From: Diploptera punctata
Taxonomy: Eukaryota; Arthropoda; Insecta; Blattodea; Blaberidae
DNA: 64,000 nucleotides
Reading direction: 5' to 3'
NCBI GenBank assembly: GCA_030220185.1
Contig: JASPKZ010003432.1
Span: forward strand, 372,001-436,000
How positions within the stretch are numbered: the stretch's first letter is position 1; every line of letters starts with the position of its first letter. The notes under the pieces were generated by a model, which saw only the letters and a program-made list of their open reading frames with translations, did not search any database and was not told where the DNA came from. The position numbers and the translations under genes were made by a program. Positions 11,173-22,510 of this stretch are shown here, piece by piece.

Positions 11173-12084
11173 CAGACAAATACAAAAACAAAGTGTCTTT
11201 AAATTGATATGCTTCAGTCTTAAGCCTTAAATTCGTAATGTATCCTATAGATACATCAGATGGTTTAATTAATTTAATATTTTAAATGACTCATAAGAAA
11301 AAGAACAAAAAGAAGCCACTTAAATGTCTGTCTAATTATACAGTACAATATACCTAATAATAAAGAGTTATACAAGATCCCGTTTTCACTGCGGTCAGCC
11401 ACATTCAAATAACTGACACAAGAAATTTAAAGATACAGAGAATATATTAAAGATTATATCATGGAAGGTCACTAAGTTGTGAACAGTAACAAAATTTTAA
11501 TAAAACATAACGAATGTAATAACAATAAAAATACATGGCTATTCTACGTAAATGAACATGTATCGATCTTGCAACGGATCACTAGTCATGAGCTATATCA
11601 CATTTGGCAATATATTTATTCAAGTTTCCGCTACAGCAAATTGTCCACATGTTTATTCAAGTTATGTTAGGTAGGTCAAATCGGGTAGGTTACTTGCATT
11701 AGATAGATTAGATTAGGCAGGTATCGGCGACCTTGTTTCTTTAGGTGTTTTTCTTAGGTTAGCTGTTCTGTTTTACCAAAGATAATGATTGTATGGCGTC
11801 TTTTAGATAGTTTTTATATCAACTTATTACTCAGTTTTCTAGTATTTTCTGAATTAAAAAATACTAAGACCTATAAACCTTACTGAAGTAATTTTTATTA
11901 TTTAACATATAACATAATAAATAAATATTTTAGAAGAGTCTCAAGGTGATAAAAAAATTATTCCTTAAAACTTGATAAAGTGTCTGCAGAAGTGGTGCGT
12001 AAATTTAAAAAAATAGAAAACTTTTACGCTATCCATCTGCCTAGCATTGAAAACATATATATATGGTATGATAAGAAAAATAAA
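11173..12084. other. Intergenic sequence
   Basis: Contains GTTAGGTAGGTC- and TTAGGTTAG-like motifs near 11,665-11,765, common in insect DNA; too degenerate to call telomeric. Nothing else found. Confidence 0.4.
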
Positions 12085-12155
12085 TGCCTGGACGGGATTC
12101 GAACCCGGATCTCTGAGTCTGTACCTCAGCGTGATATCCATTACACTACCAGGCG
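12085..12155 (-). ncRNA. tRNA-like retrosequence with T-rich tail
   Basis: On the minus strand GCCTGG pairs with CCAGGC as an acceptor stem. A D-arm-like GTGTAATGGATATCAC, an anticodon-arm-like CTGAG/CTCAG stem with a 7-nt loop GTACAGA, and a perfect B box GGGTTCGAATCCCG follow. Immediately downstream is ATTTATTTTTCTTATCAT, a tail shared by several other tRNA-like units here. The apparent anticodon ACA is unusual, so this is more likely a tRNA-derived retroposon than a working tRNA gene. Confidence 0.6.
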
Positions 12156-12177
12156 AATCCAATTCAAACACTTATTT

Positions 12178-12404
12178 TTATATATATATCTCCATACATC
12201 CCCTCGTGGGGTAGGGTATTCCCTTGCGAAATTTGCTAACAATGTTAATTTAATTACGTTTATTTCCTTATAGAAGTCGGCGAGTGACAAGTATTAGTTC
12301 ATCGCCTCAAAGAGGCAAACAATAGGCAATTAAGGTATCGTATTACTTGGATAGGAAAGGCCGACTAAATTTTGCTCAGAGGCTTGAGGTTTCTTTTTTA
12401 GAAC
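12178..12404 (+). mobile_element. Repeat family O, copy 1
   Basis: Shares CTCCATACATCCCCTCGTGG, GTTTATTTCCTTATAGAAGT, GAGTGACAAGTATTAG and TAAATTTTGCTCAGAGGCT with 59.2-59.45 kb. Non-coding; family unknown. Confidence 0.6.
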
Positions 12405-12630
12405 TCCATGGTACGACAAGCCTAGACATCCGTTGATTTACTAGCCAGCTTCTGGCCTCATATCAATTTTTTTAACCACAGAGGTGGTTAGAGATGACAT
12501 GTTGTTAGCATATCGGGTCCCACAACCATTAAAGGTAATTTTCTCAACCGGGAGCTGCTATTTATTGCAGATACCCAAATTTTTCGCGATGCTGGGTTGG
12601 TAAGGGTGCCATACTAGCCGAAGTTGCATC

Positions 12631-12664
<34 letters not shown>

Positions 12665-12720
12665 TTTTTTTTTCATTATGGGGACTTAAACCGCTGCAAG
12701 TCCCGTAAGGTAACTCCTCA
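12405..12720 (-). mobile_element. SINE-B copy 3 with internal (TA)n
   Basis: Body and head readable on the minus strand (CCAGCTTCTGGCCTCATAT, GGGAGCTGCTATTTATTGCA on plus). A pure TA run at 12,633-12,661 sits inside the body. The right end keeps part of the tRNA head. Confidence 0.82.
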
Positions 12721-12721
12721 G

Positions 12722-12915
12722 TTACAGCGTAGTACTAAGCCTCTTATAAGAGCCTCAAAATGTCAGACTTGGGGCCCACGACTTAAAGTCCCTCCCGGAG
12801 GAGATGTCCCTTGGACTTTTCCATCCTAAAAAATCATCGATCCCAACAGAGTTTAAACCCGAAACTCTAGGGACCAGAGGCAATGAACTTAACCCTCATT
12901 CCACCGAGTCAGATT
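12722..12915 (-). mobile_element. SINE-D copy 1
   Basis: Family definition: head GTGGACTAGTGATTATGCTC, B box GGGTTCAAACCCGG, then GATGGATTTTTTAGGATGG, CTCCGGGAGGGACTTTAAG and GCCGTGGGCCCCGAGTCTG. This copy abuts SINE-B and keeps the head and first half. Confidence 0.8.
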
Positions 12916-13370
12916 TTAGCATGGGACCCGAAGTACGTAAAATGTAGTAGATGACATTGAAACACGCGTTTATAATGCATTAAAGAAGAATTGCGAGGGT
13001 AAAAATAAGATGATCGTTATAATGGAATGACCCACGTGTAGCCTAATTGGCTACAATTTAAAATATCGTGCAAACTCCATATAAAGTACGTAATATATTG
13101 CATTATTTTCTTTGTGCTGCATTCGTGAATAGAAAACAAATTACTATTATTTTAAGAACACAAACTAAATATAGTTCAGGTTCAGTAGAACAAGGAAACA
13201 GAGCCAATTTCCAGACTCAACTATCGCAATTTTGTTATCACGAAATCATTCAATAAATCAAATCAAAATTAGAAGGTAGATTTCTATATTTACTTATAAA
13301 TGAATGTTATTCATTTTATAGGATTGTATTAGAATTTTCTATTATTTCATAAATTAACGACGGTCTGTTC
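12916..13370. other. Intergenic sequence, nothing recognised
   Basis: AT-rich; no signature found on either strand. Confidence 0.4.
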
Positions 13371-14134
13371 CAGATTGGACGGCTATAATGGGCAGGTAGA
13401 GCTCAGAGCCGAAGAGAAGGCAATCTACCCAAGGGAAAGCACCCTAAAAACAAAGCTGAAGCAAGTTGGGAGGCTGTAAGGTGGCAATCCCACCACCCAA
13501 CTATATCTGCGCAGCCCTTGTAAGGCGGCCAGATGAATCTTCTATTACTAAAAAGTGAAGGAGAAAGCCGGACAGAAACACTGATGATGGACCAGGCAAG
13601 AAAAGTACAATGATAAAGAATGCTTTATTATTCGCTGACGATGTTGTACTTTTAGCAGAATCTGAAAATGAGCTCCAAATGTTAGCATATAAATTTAAAT
13701 TAATATGCCAATAGATATAATTGTAAAATATCAATAAATAATTCAAAAGTAATGACATTTGTTGGTAAATATGGAATTAGATCAAAAATTGTACTGGATA
13801 ACAAACTCATAGAACCCTTCTCACTTTTCCAACATTTAGGATGTTATATAACTTATAGAGAAATAGTAGAGATATAGCAAAATAAAGTAAATAAATTTCA
13901 GACTCTTTGTGGAACCATAAAAAGAACCTTAGGTCGGCAAACACGGAAAGATACTAAACTTAACTTATATCCAACCAGGCTGTTTGGCTGTTCCTTTGTT
14001 GTTGTATGGAAGTGAAAATTGGATAATGAAATCAAGGGATTAAAGCAGGATACAGACTGCGGAAATGCTGTTTTTACGTAATGTGAAAGGATGCACAAGA
14101 GCGGATAGAATTAGGAATGAAACTATACGATAAG

Positions 14135-14172
<38 letters not shown>

Positions 14173-14345
14173 GATTATAAAATCAGCGAAAATAATAAGA
14201 AATGGACAGAACACTTAACGAGAATGAACAACGAAAGAATACCAAAAAGAACCTTCCTGTATAATCCCAGAGAAAGAAGAGATGTTGGCCGACCACGTAG
14301 AAGATGGACTCCACTTTTAACTTCGCCGGAACAGGCTGCATAGCC
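13371..14345 (+). pseudogene. Decayed RTE-like LINE (RT palm to C-terminus)
   Basis: From 13,620 the plus strand reads NALLFADDVVLLAESENELQ, containing the FADD catalytic box, then broken frames similar to the LINE at 30.9-34.1 kb: LYGSENWI region near 14,005, LRNVKGCTRADRIRNE near 14,075, and RRDVGRPRRRW with ERIPKR before it near 14,240-14,310. A TA microsatellite (14,138-14,169) interrupts it. 13,371-13,560 contains GGTGGCAATCCCACCACC, like GGTGGCAGTCCCACCAATGG in the 5' leader at 31.1 kb, so this may be a copy with a large internal deletion. Dead. Confidence 0.75.
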
Positions 14346-14442
14346 TAAACCTTGTAGGACGAGAACGACGGTCTTTGGCTGTCGAGCTTCTTGGTATCAC
14401 AATTTAAATCTACGCGTGATAGGACAAAAACAATTTCATCAG

Positions 14443-14530
14443 AGATTTGTTTTTTTCAATCTTGAAATCCTTTCACGTGCCGACACAGGGTCCACGGCTT
14501 TTGCTCCTTTCCACAGGAAAGGTGAACTGG
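14443..14530 (-). mobile_element. SINE-E fragment
   Basis: CCTTTCACGTGCCGACACAG and GGGTCCACGGCTTTTGCTCC match, loosely, the body of the SINE-E at 34.1-34.4 kb. Confidence 0.4.
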
Positions 14531-14850
14531 AGATGTCGAGATTTCCTAGCATACGTTGAACATTTATGATTGGTCCTTCAACGAATCTCAACATTTCATC
14601 CTTTCGATGGATATGTGCCACATTGCAAAGCCCTATGCTTCACACAGTTGTCCTGGTTAGTTTTTATTCTTATATTCGTCGCAATACATAAGAGAGTCCT
14701 TTCTGAGGGTGCAGTTGTGATGGGACAAATCAATATACTTTGTAAAACTGAAGTAAGGCCTGGAAAGCCAAACCCATACTACTTTGTTTTAATAGACCTG
14801 GGTCCACCTACTGTATTGTGTGTATGTGTCATGAAAAGAAAAATTAATAC
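14531..14850. other. Intergenic sequence, nothing recognised
   Basis: The 94-codon frame here has no family signature. Confidence 0.4.
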
Positions 14851-14852
14851 CT

Positions 14853-14930
14853 GAACCAGGATTTGAACCCGGAACCTCTAACTCTATACGTTAGTGCATT
14901 ATCGACCACACTATTTAGACATCCCAGTGC
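14853..14930 (-). ncRNA. tRNA-like retrosequence
   Basis: The minus strand shows AGTGTGGTCGATAATGCAC (D arm), CTAAC/GTTAG anticodon stem, B box GGGTTCAAATCC, and the shared tail TTAATTTTTCTTTTCATG after the acceptor position. Acceptor pairing is poor. Confidence 0.5.
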
Positions 14931-15095
14931 AAACATTAACTTTCCCTTTCCTTACATACAATTCTCAAATCATAAGAGGCAGCAGAAAGCATCCTCAGTG
15001 TCATCTTATGGCTTCTACAACAAGAGAGCGTTTTAATGAGAATATTTTTACGAGTACATTGTAGAAGTAACGCTTTTTATTTCGACTTTACAAAT

Positions 15096-15262
15096 TTTAT
15101 ATATATTTTTTTTCAAAACATTTTATCAGTTTTCATAATTTTATTGCAAGGCGTGTTTTCTTGTCATAACCAAGATTATATATACATATGTCTTGGTTAT
15201 GTCTAGAAAACATGTCTTGTAATAAAATTATAAATACTGATAAAAAGTTTTGAAAATATTAA
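15096..15262. repeat. Foldback palindrome, arms about 70 bp
   Basis: TTTTATCAGTTTTCATAATT...TCATAACCAAGA on the left pairs with TCTTGGTTATG...TACTGATAAAAAG on the right around a 16-bp spacer. Possible flanking duplication AAATTTTATATAT / AAATTTACATATA is too AT-rich to trust. No coding content. Confidence 0.7.
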
Positions 15263-15429
15263 TAAATTTACATATATGGGAATATGCTTAAAAAATGAGA
15301 ACGAAATATTCACTGAAGTGGAAAATAGGAATGCCATGGCGTATAACAAATTTTGTCCTCCTTCCCATTTTGAAAAGCCAGATATTACATAGAAATAAAA
15401 AAATAAGACTAAATTTCTATCAAGAGCTA

Positions 15430-15660
15430 CATGTATATGGAGCGGAGACTGATTTTCCATAAAGAAATTAGCAATCGACTGGCTCTTTTTGAAAGGAGAA
15501 TCCTGAGGAAAATATTGAGAGCAGTAAAAGTTGATAATGAGTGGAGAAGACGGTATGATGTGGAATTAAAACAGATTTATAAGAATTTGATTATTAGTGA
15601 CATGAATAAGAACTGCAAGGTATAAATGGACAGATCATGTAAATACAGTGCAATCCGAAA
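15430..15660 (+). pseudogene. LINE-P RT C-terminal relic, left part
   Basis: Reads EISNRLALFERRILRKILRA, then EWRRRYDVELKQIYKN, then after a frameshift KWTDHV. This is the region downstream of the RT palm in insect LINEs. It appears to continue at 16.26-16.43 kb, interrupted by foreign sequence that includes a transposase remnant. Confidence 0.75.
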
Positions 15661-15774
15661 TGATGGACGTGGTTTCAATATTGTTTAATTTCCTTTACGT
15701 GCAATATGTAATAACATAACTTACATGCGATTACAAACTCTTCGAGTATTCGTACTATATCTTATAATTGTTCA

Positions 15775-15930
15775 ATGTGAGCACCATTGGTCACACGGCA
15801 CACGTCTACCCGATAGTCGAATTCCTCTCAAACATTGGTCAGCATATCTGGGGTTATGGACTCAACAGCAATAACATTCCTTCTTCTTAAGTCTGGCAGG
15901 CTAATTAAGTCTCGAGGATCGAATTAATTT
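15775..15930 (-). pseudogene. Transposase C-terminal remnant
   Basis: The minus strand reads LPDLRRRNVIAVESITPDML, then after an in-frame stop EEFDYRVDVCRVTNGAHIEH. This resembles the C-terminal tail of mariner-related DDE transposases common in insects. The catalytic triad is absent. Sits inside LINE-P. Confidence 0.5.
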
Positions 15931-16259
15931 AACAGAGGGAACAAATATGACGAAAATCTTATCTGTCGGAGGATCAATTGCAAATCCCGATCGGAGAGCT
16001 CGTGCACTGTAATGAACTACTGTAGGCTACTTAAAATGACTTATGCACGGGAGTCCGCCATTTTACAAATTTGATGCTATGACGCAATAATGACGGGAGA
16101 CAAAATCGCTGTTTTCAGGATATAATTTTATCGCAGTTTTACTTTCATTATAAGAAAGAATCGCACATCCTCTTTCATTTATAAAGCAATATCAACTTCT
16201 TAAAACCTCGTCCATCATTTAGTAACACGGTGCAGAATGAATGAGAAAAATAGTGGCTC

Positions 16260-16435
16260 ATTAAGTATTTATACGGAGTAAACAAAACAGAACGAAGTCG
16301 CCAGAGAGGCAGACCCAAATCCAGGTTGTGGGACTGTGTATTCAATATCGCGAGGTGGAAGTTGTGATCCAAAGATAGAAGAATGGAAAAGGTCAGTAGA
16401 GGAGGCAAAAGTCCATATGGGAAGTGTAGAGCCGT
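16260..16435 (+). pseudogene. LINE-P RT C-terminal relic, right part
   Basis: SRQRGRPKSRLWDCV followed, after a frameshift, by KIEEWKRSVEEAKVHMG. The GRPK-RW and DREEW-like motifs are the usual end of the LINE ORF. Probably the same element as 15,430-15,660. Confidence 0.7.
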
Positions 16436-16683
16436 TTAAGCTATTGAAATATCCATTTCATAATATTTTTAAAATCGTATTTTTAATTACTGGCTTGTCT
16501 TATTTCGAATTTTGTTCATCTTATCTTCCGAAAGCGTATTCCTGCGTGCCAGCTACCATTGCCATTGGCTTGAATTGCTGGACTCCAAGCGCTAGGGGGC
16601 TGGAAGTATGAGAAACGTGAAGAATAAAAGATGATAAAGCTATAACTTTCTATAGAAAGTCTTAATATAACTGAAGGAAAATG

Positions 16684-16930
16684 CAAAAAAAAAAAAAAAA
16701 AAAAAGTAACTCACTTTTTCCTTGAAACGTAGAAAACTTACTTTTAGTTGTACAATATAGGCTACGTACATACTCCCTTACCTAATGTCAAACTTTGAAG
16801 GTAAATAGACGTATGATTAAACTATATATTGTACTGTTTCGCACTTCTAAATGGCAGTAATTTCCATGGACAATCTAAATGACACCTCAAACTCAATTTC
16901 GACGACTTACTTGGTTCTTTCCTGTGCCCT
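16684..16930 (+). mobile_element. MITE-like repeat M3, copy 1
   Basis: Begins with an A run then AAAAGTAACTCACTTTTTCC; contains TTTGAAGGTAAATAGACGTA and TTCCATGGACAATCTAAATG followed by ACACCTCAAACTC. Shared with 54.7-54.96 kb and, inverted, 38.0-38.2 kb. Non-coding. Confidence 0.6.
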
Positions 16931-16967
16931 TCAACATTATAGAAAAAAGGTCATGGTGCAGTCAGAA

Positions 16968-17042
16968 CGTTTGGGCCAGTTTAAAAATTCTTACCCTACC
17001 AAGATTCGGATTGTAGCCTTAACCTATTATGCTACGGCATGA
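16968..17042 (-). mobile_element. SINE-A copy 7, head
   Basis: Minus-strand head (GCCGTAGCATAATAGGTTAAGG) and TTTTTAAACTGGCC; body missing. Abuts the next copy. Confidence 0.6.
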
Positions 17043-17051
17043 TACCACAAC

Positions 17052-17252
17052 AGTCCTCAGGAGGCCATAGGGATAGTAGAAGGTTAATGCTTCCAACTTT
17101 TTTAAACAATCAGCACGATATGTCACTCTGCTTGCCGGCCGCATTTACCTCCAGAACAGCGCCTAATACTCATTTTCGTTAGAGGCTCAGCCGACTCCTC
17201 GACCATGGTGGGCGCCTTCCGTAGCATATGGCCTTAACCAATTGTGGTGCGG
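17052..17252 (-). mobile_element. SINE-A copy 8
   Basis: Minus-strand body with CCTCTAACGAAAATGAGTAT, CCAACTTTTTTAAACAATCA on plus, and a head starting GCACCACAATTGGTTAAGG; the region around the B box is deleted. Confidence 0.72.
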
Positions 17253-18278
17253 GTTTTTTTTTTCAAAACCATAAATCTACTTCAAATTTAATTTGAGGTA
17301 TCATGCAGTTTATTACTACACAGTATTGGTAGTTATTACCCCATTTGACTAGATTTTTCTGAAAAAGATTCGAAATATTTTACTTTTAAAACCTGTATAC
17401 ATAACTTCATAAATTTATATTATGATAATTTATGACTTCTGAAAAAATCGGATATCTACAGCAGAATAAATGTGCAGATATTGAAAAAAAAAAAAACACC
17501 CTAATTACTCTATGGCTTCTCCCGTTAATTAATACAATTATATTAAAGCTCATTATGAAAACAGATGAATGTGTGCAATTGAAATTACATAGAAAATAAC
17601 CTCCTACAATAGTTCACTTTCCCTTATTTTTATGAGAATTTTTCTTCGAAAAATCAAGTATTATAGCTACATCTTCGCTAATAATTTATGTCGCAAGATG
17701 CCACTGCTGGATATAACAAAATATTCTAAATGCAAAATGGCCTTAGATATTGAATCTTCTGTAAAATCATTATGATATAAAAAATTACCAATATCTATGG
17801 AATTGACTATTTATATAGGGTTTGTTGAAATCTGACAAGCTTACATGAACAAACCTGTACGTTTGAAATCAACTAGGCAAGTGGTAGAAAGCAATACAGT
17901 TCTAGTATTGTGTACACACAATACAAGCGAAAAGGAAGATAAAAACAAGATAAGATGCTACAACCAGAGTCTTGTTAACATTGCTCACCAAGGTCGCCTA
18001 CGTTTACATTATACTCGCTTCTTACGCATAAAATCCTCCCTAGCTTCACGTAACTTTACCATTTGTGGAATCTGATGCATTGTATGTGTTTCAATCAGCT
18101 TACATTACAAAATACAACATTTTAACATTCAATTTGTTTAACTCTCATACTAAGAAGTTGTATATTTGAAAACAAAAACTCTTCTTCATGTGTGTTCCTG
18201 AGGAGACAGAGGTGCTAAGAGTAAGTTCATTAAATTACCGCACTTTCGTCTATCTCAAAACTAGGCCTACATTACTTT
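17253..18278. other. AT-rich intergenic sequence
   Basis: A tail-like CTTTACC...GGAATCTGA stretch and poly-A runs only. The 76-codon frame at 17,845-18,075 has no recognisable signature. Confidence 0.4.
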
Positions 18279-19156
18279 AAATAAATAGTTTAAAACAACA
18301 CGCTTTATTAGAAAACCGAACTAAAAAATTATAAATAATTTTAATTTCCAACATGCTTGGGATAAAATTATAAAGTGGTCAACAAAAATATCATCTCCAA
18401 CACACCTAGAATAAAATTAGAGTTATCTACAAAAAAAATAATTTTACCATCAAAAGCGTGGGGTGCTTTTATGGTTTTTACGTTTTCTTCTTAGAGACTT
18501 TACTTTTACCAATTTCTGTTTATTGTCAAATATATTAATTGATATAGAGCACCACTCGCTTTTGATGGTATTTTTTTGTGTAGATAACTCTAGTTTTATT
18601 CTAGATGTGTTGGAGATGATTTTTTTTTCACCACTTTAATTTTATCCTAAGCGTGTTGGAAATTAAAATTATTTCTCATTTTTTAGTTCGGTTTTTTCTA
18701 ATAAAGCGTGTTTTAGTTTTTTAAACTATTATTTATTTTTTAGTTTGGTTTTCTAAAATTGTAAATATCTTTAAATTCGATACTATCGTAGTATTAGCTA
18801 AAAGTAACACTCTTCTAAAAAAAATCATCCGGGCCGGATTTGAATCAGCGACCTATGGATTACTGAAATGATGCATACCACTACAGTCCATCACTCTACC
18901 AACTGAGCTTATCACAACGATAGACTAAAAAGTCGGTATGTCCGCAACCTATTATACCGGTCTTTATTTTTAGATGTCCTGATAAACCTGACCAGGATCT
19001 TAGAAAAAAAAAATTATGAAATTATTATATTGTCATTGGTCCTTTACAAGCATACGAAGTTTCAAGTCGATCCAATGTTTTTAAGTGGGTGAAAATCGTG
19101 TTGAAAGATTCCGTTAGATAGATACAGGTCAAGCTAATATAAAGCGTGTAAAAATA
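18279..19156 (-). mobile_element. Composite foldback + tRNA-Tyr-like element, copy 1
   Basis: Read on the minus strand: it opens with ACACGCTTTATATTAGCTTG, followed by one about 165-bp unit (ACGATTTTCACCCACTT, TTGGATCGACTTGAAAC), a tRNA-Tyr-like segment, an AT spacer, and a large foldback (arms 18,279-18,475 and 18,549-18,740) whose ends carry the same ACACGCTTTATTAG motif in both orientations. The central hairpin contains CATCAAAAGCG / CGCTTTTGATG. No reading frame. Same order of parts as at 55.4-56.5 kb, so it is a defined element rather than chance neighbours. Class unknown. Confidence 0.72.
18825..18918 (-). ncRNA. tRNA-Tyr-like sequence with intron-sized insert
   Basis: The minus strand reads AAGCTCAGTTGGTAGAGTG (A box), TGGACTGTAG (anticodon loop with GTA), an about 20-nt insert TGGTATGCATCATTTCAGTA at the position where nuclear tRNA-Tyr genes carry introns, then ATCCATAGGTCGCTG and B box GATTCAAATCC. 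The acceptor stem is degraded (5' GTTGTGA against 3' CGGATGA), so likely a retroposed or element-borne tRNA-Tyr relic. Confidence 0.75.
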
Positions 19157-19184
19157 GTCAATAATTCACCACCAGATGCAATCT

Positions 19185-19500
19185 TTTTACTAACTCACTG
19201 ACAATATCGAACCCAGAGGTTTAATGCCGCACATCCTTCCATACATCCTTATCACGTTTTAATATTTTCCAATAACTCCTTGGAAATTGGTTAATATTAT
19301 TCCTCCACTTCATTCTTGGATCTTGGCTTACCTACTGCGCACTTTCTCTTTGGTTTTCCTATAAAAATTTCTATAGCCCTCTGTCATTTCCCTTTCGTGT
19401 CAATGACCTGCATATTGCGAGACTATTACATAAGGTTTCATATAAATATCAATGTAGTCTTATCATTCGCATCTCTCTGCTTCTCTCTTCCGTCCAAAAA
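19185..19500 (-). pseudogene. LINE-D 3' relic 2
   Basis: Minus-strand remnants of KPKRKCAVGKPRSKNEVEE type, then NNINQFPRS and a decayed DRDVW region. Many frameshifts. Confidence 0.65.
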
Positions 19501-19504
19501 TTAC

Positions 19505-21159
19505 TCTAATCACATTATTCTCAAATATTGGGTTTTTTTTTGTTTTGCTTCTCAACACAAGTGATCTTGTATAGCAAACATAACCTACAAGGAGAAGAAT
19601 CATATTTTTATATACAGCATTTTAGTGTAGGCCTAATATTTTTAGAGATGTTGACGAGTCCCTGTAGGTCTACTACCTAACAGCATACGTTTCCAGAATT
19701 GAACCCACGTTTAATTTCATTCTGCGGCTTATTCCTGTTTGTAATTATTGTCTGCTATAACTGCCGGGCATCCCGATTTAGGCGGAATTGTCTCGATTTC
19801 CTTTATGGAATCCGTCGAGATTGTATAAAATCCTGAATTTACTTTCAGTGTCAAAAATACACCGTTTTTACATCCTACACTCCGCACTTTTGTTCATTTT
19901 CCACACAGTAAAAAAAATGAATACGGATACATTATCGGAAAGTTATACTAATGAAAGTAGGGCCTACACCACTGCCGTTACGGGTTCGAAAGAAAAGTTG
20001 CAATGTAAATTTAACAATGAATGGTGTAGACATATTCGTGGTTATTGAAGGTAAAATATGACTATATTGTTCACTGTACTGTATGCCCTTTGTATTTTAG
20101 TGTTTCTCATAGAGAAGAAAATGACATCAAAAACACATGAAGAGTAGAAGAGGGTGAAAAGTCAGTGTAAGTACCAGTAAAGTAAGAAACTTATTTGATA
20201 TCTGTGCGTTTTTTTAATTACTATAGAGCAAATATGGTTTACTCTGAGTCATTTTATGAATTAAGTTACGTACAATATTTGTGCTTGTAAATAGCAGCTC
20301 ATCCTGCACTAGTTTTGTTTTAGTAGGCCTCATTCTGTTATGTAAAAATCCCGATTTCGGACGGGAAAATCTGGCAACCTTGATCTCTAGATTATTTAAT
20401 TCGCCATTAAAAATATTCCTTTTTTATTGTTAAGTGTCCACCAGTTTCCATTTAATAATACAATTTACACAATACTAAAAATAAAACGATAGAATTATTT
20501 AATACTAAATTTAGCCTACTTCTGTTCCATCTGAAATTTTCCTTGTTAATATTCTATTCTTGGGGTTGCAATGGGCAGTACCCATGAAAATATGTCAATT
20601 GTTTATACACCTAGAAACTTGAAATTTTGATGTATATTTAGTATTAATTTCACAATAAAAATGTTCTTAAAATTAAAGTAATAGCTAATTTTAGGAGTCT
20701 ATATTATAACAAATGTTACTCTATCCTATTTAATATAATTCTAACGAAATAATTTTATAGGTATGAAAATCATTGGTCCACTGCTATGGTCTAGGGGCAG
20801 AGTTCAATCTTCGGGCGGCACAAAAGTTCTGAGTAAGGTAGCTAACTTTTACCAAAATAGTTTTTTTTTTCTTCCGCATGTAAGAGACAAATCTCCGGAA
20901 CACCATATGGCTTTTAAGTGAATATAAGCCAGTTCCTACCAGTTGTTCTCAATTATGGTTCAACTTCTCATCTTATAGGTACTTTTAAGGTCCCATGCCA
21001 CCCAGGCCTTACAATAGTACAACCCGTCGGGTGAGCTATTTTAAACTTTGAATTATATTCTGACAACATAAGAAAAAGCCCTTCTAATGAATAATCAGTT
21101 CAATCCAAGGTCTCCTCCGAAACAACGCAACATTCAAGATAAAACAGGTAATAAATATG
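19505..21159. other. Intergenic sequence, nothing recognised
   Basis: About 1.6 kb with no tRNA-like box, inverted repeat or coding signature that I could identify on either strand. Confidence 0.4.
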
Positions 21160-21318
21160 ATTATGATGGCCAGATGATGTTCGGGGACCGTTTGGGCCTT
21201 AACGTTTCATGACATTTGTCTTGTAGATGAGAGAAAAAATTCATCATCCAGGAAACTTAACCCAACCGGTGATCGAACCCGGGCCCGCTGCGACGCTACC
21301 CCGAGACCACAAATGTGG
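21160..21318 (-). mobile_element. SINE-C copy 1
   Basis: Family definition: head GTGGTCTCGAGGTAGCGTGC, B box GGGTTCGATTCCCGG, then GGACAGGCTCCTGGGTGAGG, CCTGTAAGACAAATGTCAGG, and in long copies a 3' part GAAAGACCTGCCCTCGGGCA. This copy has head and first half, with lesions in both boxes. Confidence 0.78.
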
Positions 21319-22231
21319 ACCAAATTCGAACAAATAACTAAAATTAAAATTAGATCCTTATCAAAACAATAGGCTATAATTAGAGAAACGAAAATAACAC
21401 ATACCAAATCAATTAATCTACTGCAAATAAAAAAATAAAATACTTGATTTATTAAGATGATGTCCGGCAGCCATTAATCAGAAAAGTTGCAGACAATTTG
21501 GAACAGAGAACTGAAGGGTCTCAGACAAAAAACAAAATCTGAGTTATCACTTTTTAGATAGGCCTATGTTTACACATTTCTGATACTCATATTCCAGCTA
21601 TTACAACTAAATAGAGATATGGAATTGTATGCGATGTTTTCGACTTTAATTAGTAATTGGATAAAATCCAACTACTAAATTCACAATTAACCAATTAGAA
21701 TATCAAAAAAATTACTTTTACAAGAATTGCGGTCAAATAATGGGTGATTCTTTAAAACTAAAATTTTAAACATAGGGCTGATTAGCTCTTAATATTTGAG
21801 TTTCAACAAATTCATAATTAAACTCACTGGTTTTAAAAGAGGACTTCTGACAATTATGAAATTTACTAAAATTTCATTGAAACTAAAAAATAAAATAAAT
21901 AAATACATTTTTGTCCTCTATTTGAGGGTCACTTTAAGATCCTCGTAAGTTTGGATCTCTTGTAAAAAAAAAGAGTAGGTGTTCTTCTGAAATGAATTTA
22001 ATAGTTTTCCTGAAATTATCCATTTTCTTTACCACAATATTATTGTTCTTTTAGGCTATGAAATCGAAAACTAAGAAAAAAATCGGCCAAGAGACACAAA
22101 ATACTTTTATAATCACGCGGTTCAAATTAAGGTCTAGGGCCATCCCGCTCCATATTATGTCCTATTTGAAGAGCTTATCTTCAAAATGTCGCTTGTCCGT
22201 TTTCATAAATTTGTTACCAGTTATATGAAAT
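21319..22231. other. AT-rich intergenic sequence
   Basis: Nothing recognised. Confidence 0.4.
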
Positions 22232-22510
22232 TGTGGCACGACATAGCATAATTAAGGCAATAGGCAACAAGCGGAAGGTCGGGGGTTTGAGTCTCGGAGG
22301 AGTCAGGATTTTTAAACTGGCCTAAACCTTCTGGCGGCACCATGGCCTAGGGTCGATTCAGTCTTCAACGGAAATGAGTACTAGGCGTTTGTTCTGGGGG
22401 TAAAGGCGGCTGTTATACCGGGCTGACATATAATGCCAATAGTCTAAAAAAGGTGGGAGCCTTAACCTTCTACTAACCAAAGTGCCTCCTGAGGCATGTA
22501 TGAGATAACA
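22232..22510 (+). mobile_element. SINE-A copy 9
   Basis: Nearly full length: head CATAGCATAATTAAGGCAAT, GAAGGTCGGGGGTTTGAGTC, CTTCTGGCGGCACCATGGCC, GCCTCCTGAGGC. Confidence 0.88.

Noticed and set aside
12085..12155. Functional tRNA gene
   Set aside because: Good cloverleaf, but the unusual anticodon ACA and a retroposon-type tail shared with other units make a retrosequence more likely; this is the best candidate to re-test with a covariance model.
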